DNA of 64,000 nt. It comes from Clostridium disporicum. Lineage in GTDB: Bacteria; Bacillota; Clostridia; Clostridiales; Clostridiaceae. Shown here in pieces: positions 52,792-60,489 of this stretch. The stretch spans positions 1 to 64,000 of the forward strand of contig NZ_CYZX01000001.1 of the NCBI RefSeq assembly GCF_001405015.1, given 5' to 3'. The notes under the pieces are model-generated. The model ran no database searches and was not told where the DNA came from. It worked only from the letters and a program-made list of their open reading frames with translations. The first letter of the stretch is position 1; each line of letters starts with the position of its first letter. Both the position numbers and the translations under genes were made by a program.

Positions 52792-53895
52792 ATGCAAAAA
52801 AATAATATTGAAGAGATTATTGATTATATTGAGGATAATTTGAGTAATGATATTTCATTAACAGATATAGCTACAAGAGTTAATTATTCACCATTTTATT
52901 GCTCAACAAGTTTTCGTAAATACATAGGAATATCAATTAAAAAATATATTTTAAAAAGAAGATTACAATGTGCCGCAGATGATTTATGCTTAACAAAATT
53001 AAGAATTATTGATATTGCATATAAATATTGCTATTCATCTCAAGAAGCATTTTCTCGTGCATTTTTAAGTTGTTATGGAATATCTCCATATGAATATAGA
53101 AAAAATAAATTACCAGCTTCACAATTTAATTCTAAAATTACTTATAATAACGAAAGTGATAATCAGGGTGATGTAATGAAAAATGAAATAATTAATACTA
53201 TTCAAGAGGAAATATATTCTAAGTATGAATCCAATGTTCTTCATATTTTAAATGGTAGTTGTATGATGGACGAGTTTAAGAAGAAGAAATGGTGTAATGA
53301 AAACTTTACTTATGTTTCATTTAATGAAGCTATGTGTTGGGGCGAAGCTGATGAAGAAATATTTTCACAAGCATTTATTGAAAAAAGAGTACAATCACTT
53401 AATGGAACAATAGAACAATATAGAGATATAGTATTAAATCCATTAGAACCATTATTTAAAAATGAATTTGATACAATAGTATTATGGTTTGGTGATGATA
53501 TGTTCTGTCAAATGAATATGCTGACAATACTTGCTTATTTAGAGCAAAGTAACTTTGATGGAGATGTACTATTCTGTATGGCTATTGAAAGTAGTGATGA
53601 AATGTTACCTAATGCTTATGAAATTGATATAAATGGAAGTTATCAAAGATACAAAAGTATAATCTGCAATAAACAGATGCCAAATGAAAAGCTAATGCCA
53701 GGATTATATCAAGCTACATTATTATATTTAAACTATTTGAATAAAGATAGTGAAATTAATAGGTATATAATTGAACATATCAATAAATCTGAAAAGCAAC
53801 TTATTAATGAGCTATTTAGCAATTTCCCACAATATGGATTAGGGGATTTGCAATATAAAATGTTAATTAAAAATATTAATAAAACATATCAATAA
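52792..53895 (+). CDS. AraC-type regulator fused to a DUF1835-like domain
   Basis: The 367-residue protein has an N-terminal AraC double helix-turn-helix (about 5-105: SPFYCSTSFRKYIGISIKKY ... SSQEAFSRAFLSCYGISPYEY). The C-terminal 230 residues begin VLHILNGSCMMDEFKK and include AMCWGEADEEIFSQAF and DTIVLWFGDDMFCQMN, resembling DUF1835 proteins. An N-terminal HTH with a C-terminal effector is unusual for AraC proteins, though seen in Rob/SoxS-GyrI types. The ATG at 52792 follows AAGGAGGAG; an ATG at 52768 is upstream of that site. Ligand and targets unknown. Confidence 0.78.
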   Translation: MQKNNIEEIIDYIEDNLSNDISLTDIATRVNYSPFYCSTSFRKYIGISIKKYILKRRLQCAADDLCLTKLRIIDIAYKYCYSSQEAFSRAFLSCYGISPYEYRKNKLPASQFNSKITYNNESDNQGDVMKNEIINTIQEEIYSKYESNVLHILNGSCMMDEFKKKKWCNENFTYVSFNEAMCWGEADEEIFSQAFIEKRVQSLNGTIEQYRDIVLNPLEPLFKNEFDTIVLWFGDDMFCQMNMLTILAYLEQSNFDGDVLFCMAIESSDEMLPNAYEIDINGSYQRYKSIICNKQMPNEKLMPGLYQATLLYLNYLNKDSEINRYIIEHINKSEKQLINELFSNFPQYGLGDLQYKMLIKNINKTYQ

Positions 53896-54006
53896 AGAGA
53901 GTGATAAATTTCAATTTACCAATTAGATTCTATGAACAATCTTAAATAATTAGGAAGTTGTTTTAATCTGAGGATATATATAGACAATTATAACTGTTTT
54001 ATTAAC

Positions 54007-54031
54007 ATAACAATTAGGGTATAATTAAAGT
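54007..54031 (+). promoter_or_regulatory. Repeated promoter-like element, copy 1
   Basis: ACTAGGG/AATTAGGG-type sequence followed by TATAATTAAAG lies 25-50 bases before the AAA-ATPase start. The same 38-base pattern (CTGTTT, AT, AA, then TAGGGTATAATTAAAG) recurs at about 55761-55798. Confidence 0.5.
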
Positions 54032-54055
54032 ATGTTAATTCTAGGGGTGGATAGT

Positions 54056-55609
54056 ATGGCTATATTTTTAAATACAGATAAGTCTTTTCAAAATTTTAAG
54101 CAGCTTTTTAAAAGTAAGTACTTTGTAGATAAATCTAAAATAATAGAAAAATTAAATGAGAGAATAGAGACTTCTGATAAATATGTTTGCATAACAAGAC
54201 CAAGAAGGTTTGGTAAATCATCAGTAGCAGATATGCTTGGAGCATATTATTCAAAGGCTGTTAATTCAAAAGAAGTTTTCGATAAGCTTAAAATAAGTGA
54301 AAGTGAAAGTTATGAGGAACATTTAAATAATTATAATGTAATAAATATAAGTTTTAATAAAATACCAGATGAAGATAATACTTATGAAAATTATATTGGA
54401 TTATTAAAAAAAGGATTAATCGGTGATTTGAAAGCGATGTATCCTAATATGGAAATTAATCCATATTACACATTAAGCGATATATTAAATGCTACTAGAG
54501 ATAAATTTATTTTTATTTTTGACGAATGGGATTATATATTTAGTAATAGACTTTTTGAAGAAAATCAAAATGACTTTTTAGAATTTTTAAGACAGCTTTT
54601 AAAGGACCAACCATATGTATCTCTTGCGTATATGACTGGGGTACTTCCTATCAAAAAATACTCAAGTGGATCAGCACTTAATATGTTTGATGAATTCACA
54701 TTCTTAAAAGATAGGATTTATGATGAGTATTTTGGATTTACATCTGAAGAGGTGCTAAATTTATGTAGTAAAAATGATGTTGTTGAATTTTCGGAATTGG
54801 AAAACTGGTATAACGGATATTTGACAGTTAAAGGTAAGAGGTTATATAACCCAAGATCCGTTGTAAAAGCACTTCAAAATGGATATTGTGAAAGTTATTG
54901 GACTAATACTGGTGCAATGGATGAAGTTACAGAATATTTGAAATACAACACTCTGGAAATAAGAGAAGACGTTATTGAAATGGTGTCTGGTGGAGAAATA
55001 GACATCTTTATTAATGAAGAATTTAGAGCAGGGCAGAGAGACCCTAGAACTAAAGAAGAGATTTATTCAGCTATGATAGTATTAGGATTTTTATCTTATC
55101 ATGATGGATACTTAAAAATACCTAATAAGGAACTTATGCTTGAGTTTGAAAAGGCACTAAAGGATGAAGCTTTTGGAGAAGTTGCAGAAATAATAGAAAA
55201 CTCAAGAAATATGTTAAAAGCAACTGTTAATGGAGATGTAAAGACAGTTGAGACTATACTGCATAATATTCATAACTCAGAAATACCAATACTTCAGTAC
55301 AATGACGAAAATTCATTATCATGTGTTTTGACATTAGCATATTTAAGTGCTAGAGATAGTTATAGAGTTGAACGTGAAGAAAAAACAGGAAAGGGTTATG
55401 CTGATTTTACTTTCCATCCAAGAAGAAAGCGAGATACTGCATTTATTGTTGAACTTAAAAAAGATGAAAGTGTAGATAAAGCATTAAATCAAATAAAAGA
55501 TAAAGAGTATGTAGAGAAGTTTAAAAAAGAAAATAATGATGTATTAGCAGTTGCGATATGTTATGATTCCAAAACTAAAGAACATGCCTGTAAAATAGAA
55601 AAAATATAA
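54056..55609 (+). CDS. AAA-ATPase-like/PD-(D/E)XK nuclease family protein
   Basis: The 517-residue protein is the AAA_ATPase-like plus PDDEXK_9 (DUF1703) type. It has a Walker A-like RPRRFGKSS (about 43) and Walker B IFIFDEWDYIF (about 158). The C-terminal domain shows GKGYADFTF, then AFIVELKKDE, the D...ExK nuclease motif. These proteins are abundant paralogues in anaerobes; their role is unclear and a defence or DNA-repair role is a guess. The ATG at 54056 is chosen because AGGGGTGG lies six bases upstream; an ATG at 54032 lies before that site. Confidence 0.82.
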   Translation: MAIFLNTDKSFQNFKQLFKSKYFVDKSKIIEKLNERIETSDKYVCITRPRRFGKSSVADMLGAYYSKAVNSKEVFDKLKISESESYEEHLNNYNVINISFNKIPDEDNTYENYIGLLKKGLIGDLKAMYPNMEINPYYTLSDILNATRDKFIFIFDEWDYIFSNRLFEENQNDFLEFLRQLLKDQPYVSLAYMTGVLPIKKYSSGSALNMFDEFTFLKDRIYDEYFGFTSEEVLNLCSKNDVVEFSELENWYNGYLTVKGKRLYNPRSVVKALQNGYCESYWTNTGAMDEVTEYLKYNTLEIREDVIEMVSGGEIDIFINEEFRAGQRDPRTKEEIYSAMIVLGFLSYHDGYLKIPNKELMLEFEKALKDEAFGEVAEIIENSRNMLKATVNGDVKTVETILHNIHNSEIPILQYNDENSLSCVLTLAYLSARDSYRVEREEKTGKGYADFTFHPRRKRDTAFIVELKKDESVDKALNQIKDKEYVEKFKKENNDVLAVAICYDSKTKEHACKIEKI

Positions 55610-55638
55610 TAAGATTATAGAATGAACTATGATATTAG

Positions 55639-55676
55639 GCTCTGTTAGATAAAAAAGTATCTAGCAGAGCTTATTA
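55639..55676 (+). terminator. Stem-loop after the AAA-ATPase gene
   Basis: GCTCTGTTAGATA pairs with TATCTAGCAGAGC (one G-U) around AAAAAG. The T-run is weak (TTATTAAAT). Its left arm happens to share GGCTCTGTTAGA with the putative IS end at 94. Confidence 0.6.
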
Positions 55677-55760
55677 AATATAAATTATATTCTATGGTAT
55701 TTAGAGATAAGCATAAAAGAAACTGTTTTACCTTTACTTTAATATAGAATAGAGTTAAGC

Positions 55761-55798
55761 CTGTTTCATCAATATAATAACTAGGGTATAATTAAAGA
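55761..55798 (+). promoter_or_regulatory. Repeated promoter-like element, copy 2
   Basis: CTGTTTCATCAATATAATAA followed by CTAGGGTATAATTAAAG matches copy 1 at about 53994-54031 in 32 or so of 38 positions. It lies 50 bases before the esterase gene. Confidence 0.5.
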
Positions 55799-55846
55799 GA
55801 ATATTATCAACTATGAATGATAAATAAGGTAAATGGGGTGTTGAGG

Positions 55847-56650
55847 ATGTATAGAATTGAAAACTTTAGTATTCATATAGATCAATTAGGAAGAGATAGA
55901 ATGGTAAGAGTATATTTACCAGGTGATTATGATGAAAGAGAAGATAAAAAATATGCTGTACTTTATATGCAAGATGGACATAATCTATTTTATGAGGAAA
56001 CTGCATCATTTGGTGAAGCATGGAGAATTCAAGATGCTGTAAGTGATATTGAGAAACAGGGTAGAGATGGAATTATAGTTGTAGGAGTTGACTGTAATTT
56101 AGATGGAGGAAGAATTGATGAATATTCACCTTGGGTAAATGACAATTTATCAGAATTTATCCATTCAAAAACTTTACAAGTTGCTGGTGGAGAGGGAGAT
56201 TTGTACGTAGAGTTTTTAGTTAAAACATTAAAACCACTTATAGATAAAAGGTACAGAACATTAAAAGATAGAAATAATACATTTATTGCCGGCTCATCAA
56301 TGGGAGCATTTATCTCTTTATATGCAGGGTATAAGTATAAAGAAATATTTTCTGCTATTGGAGCATTTTCAACAGCAGCTTGGTTTAAAAAAGATAAACT
56401 AATGGAATTTATAAAAGATAACTTTAAAAAAGGAACTAAGGTTTATCTAGATGTAGGAACTAAAGAAACTTCAGATGAAGAAAATAAAGATTTTAATAGA
56501 ATTTATGTAGAAGATACAAAAGATATAGCAAATCTGCTTTTGGAATTAGGACAAGATAGCGAAGATTTAAAGCTTATTATTGATGAAGGGGCAAATCACT
56601 CTGAAGCTTCTTGGAGAAAAAGATTCCCAATATTTTTAGAGTGGATTTAA
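55847..56650 (+). CDS. Alpha/beta hydrolase esterase (Fes/esterase D-like)
   Basis: The 267-residue protein has the fold of bacterial esterases related to enterochelin esterase and esterase D: KYAVLYMQDGHNLFYEETA near residue 30, the nucleophile elbow AGSSMGAFIS (Ser about 150), and a C-terminal His in DEGANHSEASWRKRFP. The ATG at 55847 is chosen because GGGGTG lies six bases upstream; an ATG at 55817 precedes that. It is probably cytosolic, as no signal is seen. Substrate unknown. Confidence 0.83.
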   Translation: MYRIENFSIHIDQLGRDRMVRVYLPGDYDEREDKKYAVLYMQDGHNLFYEETASFGEAWRIQDAVSDIEKQGRDGIIVVGVDCNLDGGRIDEYSPWVNDNLSEFIHSKTLQVAGGEGDLYVEFLVKTLKPLIDKRYRTLKDRNNTFIAGSSMGAFISLYAGYKYKEIFSAIGAFSTAAWFKKDKLMEFIKDNFKKGTKVYLDVGTKETSDEENKDFNRIYVEDTKDIANLLLELGQDSEDLKLIIDEGANHSEASWRKRFPIFLEWI

Positions 56651-56688
56651 TAGCATTTTTTAGTAAATATTATCAAGTGTAAAATTTA

Positions 56689-56735
56689 AAATACTAACTA
56701 TAATATAGTATGTTTATAGTTAGTATTTTATTTTT
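56689..56735. terminator. Bidirectional terminator
   Basis: AATACTAACTATA pairs perfectly with TATAGTTAGTATT around a 12-base loop, with TTTATTTTT after it. It lies between the esterase and the minus-strand small membrane protein. Confidence 0.85.
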
Positions 56736-56736
56736 A

Positions 56737-56775
56737 GGCTCTGTTTTAAACCGATGTTATAATAGGTCATATAAA
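56737..56775. mobile_element. Possible solo insertion sequence end
   Basis: GGCTCTGTTTTAAA is followed at similar spacing by ATGTT and CATATAA, as in the terminus at position 94. No transposase remains nearby. It may be a remnant or a coincidence. Confidence 0.25.
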
Positions 56776-56856
56776 AGTGAAGAAATAACTTATCCACTTT
56801 ATTTCTAAATCTCAATAATTTAAATTTGCTAGTGCATTACTATGTTTAATTAAGAA

Positions 56857-57159
56857 TTACTTTTTCTTTATTGTCATTCCTATAACCATACCACCTAACA
56901 TGCCAAAACATATTCCATAAGTGATAGAATTTGGTCCAAATGTATTTGTAAATATTGAGCCTATTGTTACACCAAAACACATTCCTAATGTCATTCCTAA
57001 AGTCATATAATCTTCTTCTGATTTATCTTCTTTTTGATTGCGTGTTTCATTTTTGGAAACTTTCTTTTTTTCATTTTTCTTCTTAAGATTATTTACTAAT
57101 AAAATCATTGCAATACTAACTAATATCAATGGTAAAATAATTAGAATAAAATCAGTCAT
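56857..57159 (-). CDS. Small membrane protein, unknown function
   Basis: The 100-residue protein has one N-terminal helix (4-25), a very charged segment (KKKNEKKKVSKNETRNQKED, 27-46) and a C-terminal pair of Gly/Met-rich helices (TLGMTLGMCFGVTIGS and ITYGICFGMLGGMVIG). AGGGGGGTGA precedes the ATG. It resembles unnamed glycine-rich membrane proteins of clostridia; no function recognised. Confidence 0.65.
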   Translation of the reverse strand: MTDFILIILPLILVSIAMILLVNNLKKKNEKKKVSKNETRNQKEDKSEEDYMTLGMTLGMCFGVTIGSIFTNTFGPNSITYGICFGMLGGMVIGMTIKKK

Positions 57160-57365
57160 AATTTTTCACCCCCCTTAAATGATATTATTGAATTCATATA
57201 TTATTCGATACTATATATTTATATTATACTTTAAAATAAAATACTCGTAAATGAGTATAATCATAAAATAAAAAAACAAACAGAGATAATGATACAAAAG
57301 TATCTTTCATAAAAATACTATGTTATTAATATAATTAATTTATGAAGGAAGAATGGGGGGATAAT

Positions 57366-57812
57366 ATGGATAACGTATTAAATATTGAGAAATGTAAAAT
57401 ATGTGGGGGATTAGTTAGTATAGAAAACTCATCTAATGGAACAACTAAGATTTGTAATTGTTGTGGTTATTTTTATAATAAAGAAAATCCAAAGCATGAG
57501 CTAGGTTGTCACTGTGATAAATGTCATGAGGAAGAAAGCGAATCTATAGAAGTAAAAGAAATCGAATATTTAAATCCATGTGGAGCATATAAGCTAGTAA
57601 CTTCTAGTGGAATTGGACAAGTAGGAACATTAGGTGAAAATGTTAGGGAAGAGGATGTATTAAAGAAGTTTAATTTTAGTGATACTTCTAGATTAGATTT
57701 AAATAAGAGCTATATTAATTATAGAAATACAGAAACAAATGAATTTAAAATTATATTTGGAAATGGTAAGCCTGAAAGTTATGATGAGTTTGTTGGGAGA
57801 GTAAAACACTAG
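57366..57812 (+). CDS. Zinc-ribbon protein of unknown function
   Basis: The 148-residue protein has a Cys-rich N-terminal third with CKICGG, ICNCCGYF and CHCDKCHEEE, probably binding zinc, followed by a domain without recognised motifs (LNPCGAYKLVTSSGIGQVGT). The ATG at 57366 is chosen because GGGGGGAT lies directly upstream; an ATG at 57342 is upstream of that site. The stop codon sits inside a terminator stem. Confidence 0.65.
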   Translation: MDNVLNIEKCKICGGLVSIENSSNGTTKICNCCGYFYNKENPKHELGCHCDKCHEEESESIEVKEIEYLNPCGAYKLVTSSGIGQVGTLGENVREEDVLKKFNFSDTSRLDLNKSYINYRNTETNEFKIIFGNGKPESYDEFVGRVKH

Positions 57813-57843
57813 CTGGGATTAAGTTCTCAGCTAGTGTTTTATT
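57803..57843 (+). terminator. Rho-independent terminator overlapping the stop codon
   Basis: AAAACACTAGCTGGGA pairs with TCTCAGCTAGTGTTTT around a six-base loop. The left arm includes the last codons and the TAG stop of the zinc-ribbon gene. Confidence 0.85.
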
Positions 57844-57922
57844 ATTATCACTATATAAATATGGTAAATTTATAATAGTATTTTGCTAAGATAAGCAATA
57901 TACTAAGTAAGAGGTGAAGATG

Positions 57923-58594
57923 TTGAAAAAGATATTATTAATTGAAGATGATTTAAATGTAGCTAGAGAGTTAGAATTATCATTAGTTAAGTGGGGATTT
58001 GAAGTAGCTACAATAGATGATTTTGAAAATATATTAAAGGAATTTATAGATATAAAACCAAGTCTTATATTAATGGATATAAATTTACCGTATTATGATG
58101 GATTTTATTGGTGTGAAAAAATAAGGGAGATTTCTAAGGTTCCCATAATATTCTTATCTTCAAGAGATTCTAATATGGATATTATTATGGGAATGAATAA
58201 TGGTGGAGATGATTATATTACAAAGCCTTTTTCAGTTGACGTATTAATATCAAAGATAAATGCATTATTACGTAGAAGCTATGATTATGCAAGTTCTGAT
58301 TCTTTAATTTATTATAATGATGCAGTTTTAGATATTGAAAAGTGTATTTTTAGATATAAGGATAAAGAAATAGAGCTTACTAAAAATGAGATTAAGATAC
58401 TATCATTGCTTATAAAAAATAAGGGGAAGGTAGTAGCCAGGGAAAAGATTATGATGAGCTTATGGAATGATGATGAATTTGTTAGTGATAATACATTAAC
58501 GGTGAATATTACTAGGCTTAGAGGGAAAATAAAGGACTTAGGTTTAGATGATGTAATTAAAACTAAAAAAGGAATAGGGTATTTTATACAATGA
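57923..58594 (+). CDS. OmpR-family response regulator (BceR-like)
   Basis: This roughly 223-residue regulator has a receiver domain (LLIEDD at the N-terminus, phospho-acceptor Asp in LILMDINLP near residue 53, Lys in DYITKPF near 102) and an OmpR/PhoB winged-helix domain (ELTKNEIKILSLL ... VSDNTLTVNITRLRGKI). It should control the ABC genes downstream. The TTG at 57923 is favoured because AGAGGTGA ends five bases before it; ATG 57920 is the alternative. The stop overlaps the kinase start (ATGA). Confidence 0.88.
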   Translation: MKKILLIEDDLNVARELELSLVKWGFEVATIDDFENILKEFIDIKPSLILMDINLPYYDGFYWCEKIREISKVPIIFLSSRDSNMDIIMGMNNGGDDYITKPFSVDVLISKINALLRRSYDYASSDSLIYYNDAVLDIEKCIFRYKDKEIELTKNEIKILSLLIKNKGKVVAREKIMMSLWNDDEFVSDNTLTVNITRLRGKIKDLGLDDVIKTKKGIGYFIQ

Positions 58595-59616
58595 ATTTAA
58601 AAAGGTTTATACGAGAAAATATAAAATGTATTTTGTTTAATTGTAGTATCTTATTTTTTATTAACATATATTTTCTAGTGTTAAATTTGCTAAAGGATAA
58701 TATGGGAGAAGTATATTATTTAGATTTAATATTAGTAGTTCTTTATATAGTAGCTTTCATAATTAAGTATAGAAGCTGGAAGGAACGTTATAGTAAGCTA
58801 TATGAGTTTGTTGAAGATGATAATGATATCAATATAGATGATGTTGAAGGTGATTTTTTAGAAGAAGAGATAATCAGATATATCATTAATAAAAAAGAAA
58901 GCAAGTATTCAGAGGTTATAGATATTAAAGATGAACAAATTAAAGATATGGAAGAGTATATTTCAAGGTGGGTTCATGAAATAAAACTTCCTATTAGTGC
59001 AATATCAATGATTTTAGAGCGTATTGATGATGCAAAGATAAGTACAGATATTAAAAATGAAACTGAAAAAATTAATTTCTTAGTTAATTCAGTAATGTAT
59101 GGAAGTAGAGCAACAGCTGCTGCAGAGGATATATTTATTTCAGAGGAAAAGTTAAAAGATATAGTAAAGCAAGCTATTAAAAATAATGCATTCTTATTAA
59201 TAAGAAATAGTATTGATATAAGCTTAGATAACTTAGACCACTATGTTTATACAGATAAAAAGTGGATTTTATATGTTTTAGATCAGCTTATTAATAATGC
59301 AATAAAGTACTCGAAGGAAAATGCAGAAATAAAATTTTATGCAGAGGAAACAGATAAATACATATGTTTAAATATTAGAGATAATGGGATTGGAATAGCC
59401 AAGGAGGATATTGAGAGAGTATTTAATAAAGGTTTTACAGGTAGCAATGGTAGAAATACTATATATAAATCAACTGGAATGGGACTTTATTTTTCTAAGA
59501 AGATTTTAGATAAGCTAGGAAATTCATTTGAAGTGCAGTCAGTAAAAAATAAATACACTTTATTTAAAATAAAGTTTAATAAAATATCTGATTTCACTAC
59601 CATTACAAAAATGTAA
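58591..59616 (+). CDS. Intramembrane-sensing histidine kinase (BceS-like)
   Basis: The 341-residue kinase has two closely spaced helices (about 12-33 and 43-60) with almost no extracellular loop, as in BceS kinases that sense through their partner transporter. The phospho-acceptor is His129 in RWVHEIKLPI, followed by the ATPase domain (N-box NNAIKYS, G1 DNGIGI, G2 STGMGLYFS). It is coupled to the response regulator by a four-base overlap. Confidence 0.88.
   Translation: MNLKRFIRENIKCILFNCSILFFINIYFLVLNLLKDNMGEVYYLDLILVVLYIVAFIIKYRSWKERYSKLYEFVEDDNDINIDDVEGDFLEEEIIRYIINKKESKYSEVIDIKDEQIKDMEEYISRWVHEIKLPISAISMILERIDDAKISTDIKNETEKINFLVNSVMYGSRATAAAEDIFISEEKLKDIVKQAIKNNAFLLIRNSIDISLDNLDHYVYTDKKWILYVLDQLINNAIKYSKENAEIKFYAEETDKYICLNIRDNGIGIAKEDIERVFNKGFTGSNGRNTIYKSTGMGLYFSKKILDKLGNSFEVQSVKNKYTLFKIKFNKISDFTTITKM
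59603..59616. promoter_or_regulatory. Candidate BceR-type operator
   Basis: TTACA-AAAA-TGTAA fits the TNACA-N4-TGTAA inverted repeat described for BceR-like regulators. It overlaps the last codons of the kinase and lies about 120 bases upstream of the ATPase gene. A partial repeat (TGTAATGTTA) follows at 59630. Confidence 0.6.
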
Positions 59617-59736
59617 CATTAGATGTTTAAATGTAATGTTAAGTGAAGGATTAATTATTAAAAAACCACTAAAATTAATTTGTAAGCTGATTAATAGCTC
59701 AGCTAAATAGAAATTAGATTTTGGAGGAAATAATAG

Positions 59737-60489
59737 ATGGGTGAAATATTAAAGTTAAATAATTTATCAAAGGATTATGGAATTAAAGGCTTTAAGACCA
59801 GAGTTTTAAATAATATATCTTTATCTGTTGAAGAGGGAGAATTCTTATCTATAATGGGGCCCTCAGGAGCAGGAAAAACAACTCTTTTAAATTTATTATC
59901 TACATTAGATAAGCCTACTAAAGGTGAAATACTTTTAGACGGAATAGATATTACAAAGGTGAAAAATAAAGAGTTATCAAACATTAGAAAAGATAAGATA
60001 GGGTTTATATTTCAAGATTATAGCCTTTTAGATAACATGACATTAATGGATAATATAGCACTTCCATTAGCATTGGGAAGAAAGAAAAGTAAGGAAATTG
60101 AAGATAAAGTTATTAGGATGGTTGATATTTTTGGGCTTACAGAGCATCTTAAAAAGTACCCTTATGAATTATCAGGAGGACAAAAGCAGAGAGGTGCAGC
60201 AGCTAGAGCGTTAATTACAGAGCCTAAGGTTATATTTGCTGATGAACCAACAGGAGCTTTAGATTCAAAATCTTCTATAGACTTATTAGAGTGTTTAAAG
60301 AGAGTAAACGAAGAAAATAAAGCAACTATAATAATGGTTACTCATGATGCTTTTAGTGCAAGTTATTCTAAAAAAGTTTATATGCTTAGTGATGGAGAGA
60401 TAAAGTGTCAATTAAATAAAGGTAATGATAGAAAAGAGTTTTATGGTAAGATAATTGATTTATTAGCAACTTTAGGAGGTGCTAAATAA
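59737..60489 (+). CDS. ABC transporter ATPase (BceA-like)
   Basis: The 250-residue ATPase has Walker A GPSGAGKTTLLN (about 40), Q-loop IGFIFQDYSLLDNM, signature YELSGGQKQRGAAARAL and Walker B VIFADEPTGALDSKS. It belongs to the MacB/LolD/BceA branch. With the FtsX-type permease next to it, it forms a transporter that removes or senses cell-wall-active peptide antibiotics. GGAGG precedes the ATG; the stop overlaps the next start by one base (TAATG). Confidence 0.9.
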   Translation: MGEILKLNNLSKDYGIKGFKTRVLNNISLSVEEGEFLSIMGPSGAGKTTLLNLLSTLDKPTKGEILLDGIDITKVKNKELSNIRKDKIGFIFQDYSLLDNMTLMDNIALPLALGRKKSKEIEDKVIRMVDIFGLTEHLKKYPYELSGGQKQRGAAARALITEPKVIFADEPTGALDSKSSIDLLECLKRVNEENKATIIMVTHDAFSASYSKKVYMLSDGEIKCQLNKGNDRKEFYGKIIDLLATLGGAK

